Assembly: GCA_963930775.1 (NCBI GenBank)
Contig: OZ005692.1
Span: 5,132,135-5,196,134 of the forward strand
Length of the DNA stretch: 64,000 nucleotides
Direction of reading: 5' to 3'
DNA from: Cliona cf. orientalis
Taxonomy: Eukaryota > Porifera > Demospongiae > Clionaida > Clionaidae
The notes under the pieces are model-generated. The model was given only the letters and a program-made list of their open reading frames with translations. It did not search any database and was not told the DNA's origin. Positions within the stretch are counted from its first letter, which is position 1, and each line of letters begins with the position of its first letter. This document shows, one piece after another, positions 10,912 to 20,200 of this stretch. Position numbers and translations under genes: made by a program.

Positions 10912-11074
10912 CTTTACATGTGACGTAAAATCCTCCCGTGATTAGATCATGGCAGAAGTCACGTAAAACCTCCCCATGATTAACCCAAGGGAGAAGTCAC
11001 GTAAAATCTTCCCATGATAGAATCATGGCAATTTTCCTACTTTTACGTAAAGATCTAAAAGACCCACACAAATG

Positions 11075-11250
11075 CCTTTCAGAATTCATTTTTTCCTAAA
11101 ACTATCTCAAAGTGGAACTCGCTATCTGAAGAAGTGTTTGTTTGTCCGTCACTTGCTAATTTTAAGTATGCTGTTTCATAATCTTTGTTTTATAATTATT
11201 ACCATTGCTTATCCCCTGTCCTCTAATTAAATTTATATTCTTTTTGTATT
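11075..11250 (+). mobile_element. LINE B, C-terminal end and 3' UTR
   Basis: Continues LINE B after removal of the composite element: AFQNSFFPKTISKWNSLSEE is the conserved C-terminal block, with the stop at about 11180. An AT-rich 3' UTR follows to about 11250. Nothing further is recognised to 11509 except words related to the composite-element ends (ATAAAATCTTCCC, 11360). Confidence 0.85.
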
Positions 11251-11509
11251 AGGTACATGCACGCATTAGCTTATTAGCTACTTCATGTATCTACTGCATA
11301 TTTGCAGGAATATTATAGGAAAAAAAAATCTCCCCTTTAGGTCTAAAGGAAACACTGGCATAAAATCTTCCCTTTAGGCCTCAGGGAAATAATATTTCGT
11401 GAAATACGCCATTGTCTACATAACCATTAATTTGGAGCGACACCTCTTGGTGACATTGACACAATGGACTCTATTTTCAGGACTGATTTTCGAATATTCG
11501 AGATAGATG

Positions 11510-11632
11510 ATCAATAAGTAGCAGAACCAAACCATGCGGCTATACTATTCGAGGACGGCTACTATTTCGTTCGCAGAGCTCCATGTGCGGCTACCATCGA
11601 AGTGTGGATTCTATTCGAATAAATACGGTACT
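11510..11632. mobile_element. MITE fragment related to 58146-58315
   Basis: Shares, in inverted orientation, GTAGCAGAACCAA and GCAGAGCTCCATGTGCGGC blocks with the sequence at 58146-58315 in an ATG7 intron. The right end reads AAATACGGTA, a terminus seen on several TA-flanked elements in this window. Confidence 0.6.
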
Positions 11633-11821
11633 TCACGGCCGTTCTGCCACACCACCCACACAAGAGCTCACCTCATTTCCTGTGTGGGCGGGGTAACAAC
11701 ACGTCATCGCAACCACATCCCCTTCAAATCATCGTCAACTTCCGTCCGCCCCCTCGATGCTAGTGCCTCATTAACTGGCATAGCCTCATCTTTGACCTCC
11801 TGCCACGCCCCACAGCCACCT

Positions 11822-11867
11822 GGCCAAAAATACGATCAAAATCGAAAATTTGATCGTATTTTTGGCC
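11822..11867. repeat. 19-bp-arm perfect palindrome
   Basis: GGCCAAAAATACGATCAAA, an 8-base spacer, then its exact complement. It would form a stable hairpin or cruciform. No surrounding element was delimited. Confidence 0.9.
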
Positions 11868-11935
11868 TAAATTCTATCTTGATCCTTTGATTGACGCTTG
11901 CCAGCGTTCTTGATCCTTTTTTACCTGTTCCACGT

Positions 11936-12170
11936 CGATGAGGGGTGTCCGTTAAGCGGGGTTCCACTGTATATGCTACAACCCGGCAATTCCTGGGAAG
12001 TGATCAGTGACACAGATATGTCGGTGGCAAGATATGAATGTTTTGCAGTTGCTCTTCCTGCCATAAATGAACTCATGGTAGTGGGTGGAAGCAGTGGCAT
12101 GCTCAAGATTGATTCTGTAGAGTTCGCAAGCTTACTCAGGCTTTTGAACAATCACAACAATATGGACTAA
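11936..12170 (+). pseudogene. Kelch-repeat-like coding fragment next to a pogo-type terminus
   Basis: From about 11975 to 12170 an open frame reads SWEVISDTDMSVARYECFAV then LPAINELMVVGG...DSVEFAS. The W, R, hydrophobic run and GG pattern are those of one Kelch beta-propeller blade. It is preceded at 11938-11966 by GTCCGTTAAGCGGGGTTCCA followed by CTGT, resembling a pogo/Tigger inverted terminus. No second blade, start or clear splice context was found, so this is a fragment or carried exon. Confidence 0.5.
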
Positions 12171-12212
12171 GTTTGTTATTGTTGACTATAGTCTATACTA
12201 CTTTTTAATGTT

Positions 12213-12699
12213 ATGAACCCTTGACCACATCCCCAGTGGCTGCATAGTTCTAATGGTGCATGTGGTAAAGGTCGTCAATACACACATCGATGCTGGGGCC
12301 TCAATCGCAGAGATGGAGTCTAAGATCAACTTTCGACTTCGAGTTTCGATGCTTCAATCAAAGGAGATGAACTCGACAGCACAGTACAGCTTCCGAACTT
12401 CAGATCGGTCGTGGCATGACGCGTGCTATAAATAGCGCAAGGCTAGCTTTATTTATCCACAGGATTACGTCAGCCAAGAGAACGCGTGAAGTTCGGCTGG
12501 TATTACTTGTCGGAGAAAGTAGCACTCAGCTTTTAATGTATTCGCTGGATATGTGTGTAAGTTAATATATGATTCTGTGGATTTTCAGGTCTCAGAAGTG
12601 TTCTGTAAAGGCTCTGAATTTTAGCGCTATGACGACATAGGTTACATCATAATTACAACATAATTACCTAATAACCGCAAAAAAGTAAATTTATACTGG
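12213..12699 (+). mobile_element. ~490-bp dispersed repeat, copy 1
   Basis: Nearly identical to 62049-62553 in the ATG7 gene, from TATGAACCCTTGACCACATC to TATACTGGGGATGTAAT. Each copy is bounded by TA. Differences are a few substitutions and a 6-bp GGTGCA duplication in the second copy. Each contains GCTATAAATAG, a TATA-box-like word. CATCCCCAGT near the left end is complementary to the right end, a weak inverted terminus. Class undetermined (MITE or solo LTR). A much older copy lies at about 56935-57165. Confidence 0.85.
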
Positions 12700-12722
12700 G
12701 GATGTAATGAACAACTCAGAGA

Positions 12723-13135
12723 CTACGTCCAGAGTCCCTCATGGATACGCCGCCATAAATTCGAACTGGGACACATCGACAAACTGCGCATGCTCCGTAT
12801 ACGCGTACAATATTGGGGCGCGCGGCTTGAGCCGGTTGACCTTCACCCGCCATGTGCTCGACTGAATAGGGAAATCCCCCCGAGTGCGAGCTCGCCAAAG
12901 AAAGCGAACCGAGAAAATCGCCATATCTCATCGATAGTCCACGATGTCTTCTACGCTAGGTTCGAATTCTGGGTCCCAACAACCTTTCATGCGCGCTAAA
13001 CATTTTGAAACAGTTTCACAGGAATTACATCATAAGTTTCATCATATATTTCATCATAGGTTTCATCATCATTTCATCATAATTTCATCATAGCGAGAGC
13101 CGAATTCTTTGTTTCTAATTGGGACTCTGGACGTA
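12723..13135. mobile_element. MITE with TACGTCCAGAGTCCC termini
   Basis: TACGTCCAGAGTCCC at 12723 and its complement at 13121-13135 bound about 410 bp. The right interior holds a TTTCATCATA satellite-like run (13025-13095). No target duplication is obvious. Frames within look random. Confidence 0.75.
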
Positions 13136-13152
13136 ATTTGCTGGTTGGCTCA

Positions 13153-13366
13153 TACCGTATTTCTTCTAAAAATTCGGCCCTTCTAATTATTCGGCACCCG
13201 ATTGAATTTAGTCTCTAATTTTTCGGCAAAGGTCGTCATGCGTATATGCTATAAACGGGAATGGAAGGCGCACGCAGACAGAATGATGAATATTAACCTC
13301 TAAAAATTCGGCGAAGCTAAAGCAATATTATTATTTTCATGCCGAATTTTTAGAAGAAATACGGTA
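13153..13366. mobile_element. TA-flanked MITE, TTCTTCTAAAAATTCGGC family
   Basis: TACCGTATTTCTTCTAAAAA then TTCGGC at the left is mirrored by GCCGAATTTTTAGAAGAAAT then ACGGTA at the right. The TA at each end is probably the target duplication. Internal copies of AATTCGGC lie at 13173, 13185 and 13306. Confidence 0.9.
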
Positions 13367-13379
13367 ATATTGTTATATT

Positions 13380-13605
13380 TACCCCGCGCGCATGCGCAAG
13401 GGGTAAAGCAATCGGTTTGTATGTCTGTTGTTGTCGTTGTTGTCGTTGTCGTCGGCACGAAAATCGCCAGATCTCGAGTTCTAGGCGTCTGTGCGTGCTA
13501 TAAGCACAACCAATCGGTAGATATCGGTGAAAAAATGGTTTGTACGCGCTTCGAATTTCTCGAAAAAGCTTACTAGTTCTACAAATCGTGCATTTTCTGT
13601 TCAGC
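13380..13605 (+). repeat. palindrome-headed dispersed repeat, copy at 13.4 kb
   Basis: Starts with the near-palindrome TACCCCGCGCGCATGCGCAA then GGGGTA, followed by a GTCGTTGTTGTCGTT microsatellite and AAAATCGCCAGATCTCGAG. The same order is found at 59921 and, diverged, at 25254 and 26695. No coding capacity. Confidence 0.75.
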
Positions 13606-13738
13606 ATGCCTGTGGCACGTGCATGTGCGTTGAAAAAAATCGGGGTGTCTGGGGACGAGGCTAGCTACAACACAGCTTCTGGACAATAACATTATTCCAC
13701 AAAGCAATGAAGGTAGGAAGAAGGATGTATTTTTAATT

Positions 13739-13797
13739 TTGGGATCTGATACCAGGAAATAGGCTTAGTAAGCCTATTTCCTGGTGTCAGATCCCAA
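13739..13797. repeat. 28-bp-arm hairpin
   Basis: TTGGGATCTGATACCAGGAA then ATAGGCTTA is followed by a 1-2-base loop and its complement with one mismatch (GTGTC against GATAC). GATACCAGGAAATA also occurs at 56537 in ATG7 intron 2, so the hairpin may be a tiny foldback element. From here to 14259 nothing else is recognised. Confidence 0.9.
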
Positions 13798-14259
13798 GTT
13801 AGCCTTCGCTTTTAGCAGCATTTCCTATGAGATACGTTAGGGCTATGCATGAAATTCATGTAGCACTACTATGATCTATATAACTGACATGTCCTATCTA
13901 GTAGGCCATCTTTAATTAATCATAACTGCAGAACTCCAGATTCTGAAGATAAAGTAATTCTTCTACTTTCTGCTAATTAGATCTATATTATTTCCAATCC
14001 AGAGACATTCAAGAAGACCACAATAATCATTACATTCACTCAAGAATATTTAATCCATACAGGTGCATAAGTATAATATTATTAGTGTAATATGCAAGCA
14101 TCCAACCAATATAAAATACTTGTACATAACAATAATTCAAGATGGTCAACCATTACGAGCCATGGACATCTGGAATTTATTATTAACTAGAGTGGTCCCC
14201 ATAAGTACCTGATTGAGGCTGAGCCTGTATCAGTCTGACCTTCTCAGCATGAGAAGCTT

Positions 14260-17200
14260 CTACCTGAATACTGTGACATTGTTGATTTTTGGGGATGATC
14301 CAACTGGAATTGAATCGTTCTGGACGAGTTTAGGAGGCCAGCCATCAGACCAATACTGTTTCTGTCCTGATCCAAGAAGGAGATAGACAATAGCTCCAAA
14401 AGCATACAGCTCTGCACTGATGATAAACACCTCCCTCCACTCATCTCTGTAGGTCTCCAAGTATGCAGTCGTGTTCTTGGCGGCAGATGGCTGGGTGTTT
14501 CATATGTGCATGATGCATAATGTAACATTACATGCATAATAATATTACCGTAAATCTGGAAATTTTCGTTGTAAAAATATTTTCGTAGTCGATGGCGGCT
14601 ACGAAAATTAATCTTACGAAAATTAGCATGCACTATTAACGCTAATGCGGTAAGGGGTCGTTCCTACGAAATTTTTTTTTACACGAAAATTTATCATATG
14701 AAAGTTTCTTTACACGAAAATTTCCAGATCATTCTACAGTATTATGAAATTGTGTACAATATTGGAATGCTGTATATGTGTAATAGTAACTTTATCAGGA
14801 GTATGGAAGTAAGTCATGAAGTATATAATTCCATGTCGTGACAAGGCTGCATATATGACATTGTATTTGGCCCTAAAATTGCTCCCAATTTTAATAATCA
14901 ACAGCAAATTTTTGAAGATAAATGAGAAATACATTATTTATACGAAATTTCAATGATTCAGTTCCTATACGGTACTATGATCACGTGGCCTAAGGCGGCC
15001 TAAAATTTTTGCTCCCTTCAAGTAGTCTCGTTCCCAGACCCCACCACGCACGCGAGGAAAGGGTCTGGTACACATCGAGCGCTTTCTGGGCGTACAGGAT
15101 GCAGCTCGTCATGTGACTGTCATGACAACGCATCATTTTGGCATAGCAACGCATCAACCGCTCTCACGAGCAGCAATAGCGAGCAATGGTGCAGTATCAC
15201 ATGATAATCACATGTAAGCCACATGGCGCGACTCTGATTGGTGCGACAGAATTCAGACATGCCAAGTCAGCAAGACCCAAAAAGCGCTCGATGTGTACCA
15301 GACCCTTTCCTCCTTTTGGGGGTGGGGTCTGGGCACGAGACTACCCTTCAAGTGAAGTGCGCAAATAAGAGAGCTGTGACCTTCGGCGTTTTTCTCACGA
15401 CACCGCATAACTGGAGAAGAACTTTTCAGTCAGAAAGCCTATATTAACGGTTTGACATAACTCGGCTGAGGCACAGCGGAGAAGGATGAGCAATTTCTCT
15501 ATCAACTCGATCCTGGCAGTGGGCTCTAATGGCTCTAGCGGCCATATTGTGCCCGCCAATTCCTCAACCGCAACCGGATCCGGAACGACGACCACCGGGC
15601 GCCGCCGAACTCCGGATGAAGGCCCGCATGGTGAGTGCAATCTATGCAGTACCATTGGGGGCCTCCTCCCATGATGAACATTAGTACTGGAGGAGCTTAT
15701 ACCCCGTGCCTACCCCGAAGGCTGTGCCAACGGGTAGGTGCACTCTATTTGGGGGTATGTCCCCACCCCGAAGGCCGTGCCAAGGGGTGGTGGATGAAGA
15801 TGGAGTGACCCCCGCACCTCAACCCGAAGGCCGCGCCAAGGGCAGGTGCACTGGGTCGTCCCCACCCCGAAGGCTGCGCCAACGGGTGGTGGACAAGCTA
15901 ACTAGATCTCTGTATCCTATTTACCTACTCCAATGGATATAACATTGGGTAGTTAACCTACCTTGCTCCTACTCCAATGGATATAACATGGGGTAGCTAA
16001 TTAACATGAAGAGGTCACACCCCCTTCAGAAGGGCGTGGCACTGGGGGAGGGGCAGATTATTGGATGATGAGCTGGTAATGATCATCACTATTTATTTGC
16101 CTTCACAGATGGTGGCAGCTTGGCCCCTCCTAGTAAGAGACCAAGATACTTCGAAACTCCGCAACTGGAGTCGTACGTCCCAATCCCTTCGGATGACGAG
16201 GAACAGGTCGACCAAGACAGTGAGGATGAATTTGATCCTGAGACATATTACGAGACAGGGAAACGACACAACACCCCAGATGTAATCCGAAAATTTGTCG
16301 AATCAACCTTTACCAAGGGCATGCCAAAGCCAAAAAGAAGGCAGGTTGCTAGGGATTTTCCCAAACCAGCCTTGGACGCCCTGAAAGTCCCTAAGCCGGA
16401 CAAGGATATAGTGTCTATCCTGGGCAAAGATTTTCCCACAAAAATCGACAAGGAACTGTCCAAGGTGCAGACAGCAATCCTAGCAGCACCTGCGCCATTG
16501 TTGTCCTTATGGTCACAACTAGAGGAGCAGTCATTCTCCGGCAAGCCTGACGAGCTGCTCCCTAGCAGTGTAGTGCTCACAGCCATTCGGGAGACAGTTG
16601 CACTCATTGGCAACGCTTCAATTTTCACATCAATTCAGCGGAGACAAATGGTCATTCAAGGTCTGCGTAAGGATCGCCCGCGCCTGGCGGATTTCCTGCA
16701 GGATATCTGCAAAGATGACATCGGGAAGACAGGAACAGAGCTATTCGGTCCGATAGCTAAGAAGAAAATAATTGAACGTGCCGATACTATCAAAGCCTTC
16801 AACCGGGCTGTTTCAGAAATCGACGCCCCCTCTACCTCAAAATCCCAGCAAAGCCGTTTTTTGGGGAAAGGCTCTGGAGCAAGCAGGTACGGCAACTCTC
16901 AGGGCCGACACACTGCACGTCAGCCGTACCACAACGCCAACAACACCAACAAGAGAATCTTCAAGCCCAATTATGGCACCACAAGATTCCCACGAGGTCA
17001 GGGGAAGCAATTTCAAAGCAGCACCCCAAGACCCAACACAAAGTAGCAACACAAATGGAAATCATGACGACGAACCCTCAAGTTGGGGGGAGACTAAAGA
17101 ATTTTGTGTACAGATGGTCAATGCTAACCAAAAATCCTTGGGTTCTACAATCAGTCCAGGGACATTATCTCGAATTCAAATCAACTCCACCTACAGTTCC

Positions 17201-20200
17201 TCCATCCCGGGGAGTATCTTTATCAGCCAACCAGAGGGATATTTTGAATCAGGAAGTGCACGACCTGATTCAGAAGCAAGCAATAGAGGAGGTAGACAGC
17301 AAAGCAGGTTTCTACAGCCCTCTATTCGTAGTTCCGAAGAAGGATGGGGGATGGCGCCCCATAATCAATTTGAAGCGCCTCAATGCTTATCTGAAGGTAT
17401 CCCATTTCAAGATGGAGAGCATAATGAGCCTGAGAGATATCATCTACAAGGGAGACCACATGATGAAGATAGACTTGAAAGATGCCTATCTTACTATACC
17501 AATAGTCAAGCATCACAGGAAATTCCTACGCTTTCAATGGCAAGGCAGGAAATACCAGTTCAAGACTCTCCCGTTTGGCCTGGCTACGGCTCCTCGTACC
17601 TTCACCAAGCTTCTCACCCCTGTAGTAACAGAGCTCAGGAGTCAGGGCCTTCGTCTGATAATCTATCTGGACGATATTTTGCTAATGGCATCATCTCCAG
17701 ACATCCTGAAGAGTCATTCTCAGATGCTCATGCAATTACTACAGGAGCTGGGGTTCATATTAAACCTCAAGAAATGTGTCTTGCAGCCAACTCAGGAGAT
17801 CGAGTTTTTGGGCTTTCTAGTGAACTCCAGTACACTCTCGATTTCACTACCGGGGGACAAAATCCTCAAGGTCCAGAAACAGTGCCGCAGGATCCTGAAT
17901 GCCGGGAAAGCATCGGCAAGAGAGCTAGCACAACTCATTGGCCTACTCACATCTCTAAACCCAGCAATGATGCATGCCCCATTATTCTACCGAGGGCTGC
18001 AGAGGATGAGAACCAGCCTCCTTACGAGATGGAACTCATACGATCGCCAAGCAGATCTGACTGCCACATCAAAAGAAGATCTCCACTTTTGGATCGGCAG
18101 AATTCGATCATCGCAGGGGAGGAAGATAATCACTCCTCCTGCCTCCCAAGTCATCACCTCAGATGCTTCCACTCGGGGTTGGGGAGCGAGTTGTTCCGAC
18201 TCTCAGACCGGAGGTCCATGGACACGGATGGAAGCACGGGACCACATAAATGTTCTGGAGCTCCGAGCAGCCTTCCTGGCTCTGAAGACCTTTGCAAGCA
18301 ACCTGTCGAACCAGCATATTCTTCTATTGATCGACAACACAACGGCAGTGTCATACATCAATCGAAAGGGTGGCACGACATCCAAAACACTGTCAGACCT
18401 CGCGATCCAGACGTGGCTGTGGTGCATGGAGAGAAACCTCACCATTCATGCGGAGCATATTCCGGGAGTTCTCAATGTGAGAGCAGACGCAGAGTCAAGG
18501 AACCTCCACCACTCATCAGACTGGAGACTAGACCCAGAAGTCTTCAGGAAGCTCATGAGCAAGTGGGGATCGTGCACAATCGATCTATTTGCAGCAAGGC
18601 ACAATACCCAGTTATCAAGATTCTACAGTTTCCGTCCGGATCCGGAGGCAGAAGCATTCGATGCTCTAGCCCAGAACTGGAAGGGAGAGAAGCCATATGC
18701 TTTTCCCCCATTCATCTTGATTGGGAGATTCCTGCAGAAGTTGAAGCAGGACAGAGTCAAGGAAGCAATCCTCATAGCCCCAGTGTGGCCGCACCAAGTT
18801 TGGTACCCACAATTGATCGATTGTCTGATCGACCACCCACTGATCCTCCAGTCAGACAGACCACTGCTGACGAATCCAATGGGTCATCCTCACCAGATGA
18901 TAACTCAGGGTTGCCTGCATCTAGCCGCATTTCTTGTGTCAGGGCTCAATACGGAGAAATCTCAGAGGAAGCTTTCAAAATCATTTCCTCAGCATGGAGA
19001 AAGGGGACAGAAAAGTCTTACTCCTCCACTTGGAAGAAGTGGGTGGAGTGGTGTTCCAGATGTCAAGCAAACTCTCTTTCTCCCTCTCTAAAGGATGTGA
19101 TCCAGTTCTTGACAGAAGAATTTATGCACGGACGGCAGTATTCAACAATTAACTCATATCGATCTGCTCTCTCTGCTACACTTCCTCCAATCGATGGTTA
19201 CCAGGTGGGGAGCCACCCTACTGTGTGCAAATTGCTGCAAGGGATGTTTAACCAAAGACCCCCTGCTCCTAAATACAAAAGTGTTTGGAGTGTATCTACA
19301 GTCTTAGACTTTGTGAGCAAGAAACTCTCAACAGAAAGCCTGTCTCTGAAGCAATTGTCCAAGAAGTTAGCTGTGCTCTTAGCTTTGACAAATGCTAGCC
19401 GCTCGTCAGACCTACATGCATTGGATCTGGACTATCGTCAGTTCACTCCGGAAGGTGTCTTATTTCGAATCCCAGGTTTAACTAAGACACGTAGATCTGG
19501 GCCACCCAAAGAAGCATTTTTCACTTCCTTTGAGGAGGATCCTGGGCTATGTCCAGTAGCAACACTGAGAGCATACGAGAATGCTACCAAGGAGTGGAGG
19601 AGCCCAGTAATGAAGCCAAACCTGCTATTCTTGGCTCTCAACAAGCCACACAAGCCGGTGACCTCTGCATCCATAGCAAGATGGATCAAGGAGCTCCTTA
19701 CGGAAGCCGGGGTGGATACCGACAAGTTTTCAGCACACTCCACTCGGGCAGCAGCGTCGTCATCAGCCAAGGCAGCTGGTCTATCCACAGCAGAAATCAT
19801 GAAGATGGCTGGTTGGTCACGTCAGTCTACTTTTGAAAAGTTCTATCACAAACCAATTATGCCGACTACCAATGTGGTTGTGTCATCTGCTATAAATGGT
19901 ATGTCTTCAAACGATACAATGTCATATATGCAGCCTTGTCACGACATGGAATTATAGATCTCACAAGCATCCGAAGGATGTGCAGTGAGATCGGAATTCC
20001 ATTAGTGACAAGGCAAGTATATGACATTACCCACCGCACTTATCTAAGGTGCCCTCCACATGTCATATACTTACAATATCCTTTTTGATCAAATTACAGA
20101 TGTTGACAAAGAGAACAAGGATTGAAACTATGGTTTAAAGATGTTACAATACAAATACTATGCTTATTGACTTCATTGAGAAAAAATTTTAGGCCGCCTT

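Larger units (their letters stand above)
4436..11063. mobile_element. composite long-TIR (Mutator-like / Pack-MULE-like) element
   Basis: An 11-bp direct duplication, CCACACAAATG, flanks the element (4425-4435 and 11064-11074). Removing element plus one copy restores the LINE B frame exactly (PYCHTN joined to AFQNSFFPKT). The ends begin GTCctacagatgTTTACGTAAAAGTAGG and are complementary. Arms of about 1 kb (4436-5809; 7519-11063) are nearly perfect inverted repeats once a MITE (left) and a pogo-like element plus a 234-bp duplication (right) are discounted. The core (5810-7518) contains a reversed LINE fragment and an ORF with a membrane segment. Long TIRs, 9-11-bp duplications and captured sequence are hallmarks of Mutator-like elements; no MULE transposase is present, so the copy is non-autonomous. 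Superfamily assignment is inference. Confidence 0.75.
7519..11063 (-). repeat. right arm of the composite element (interrupted)
   Basis: Inverted partner of 4436-5809. Segment 7519-8156 pairs with the inner left arm and 10442-11063 with the outer left arm. Between them sits a pogo-like transposon (8157-10441). The outer part carries a 234-bp tandem duplication absent from the left arm. Confidence 0.9.
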
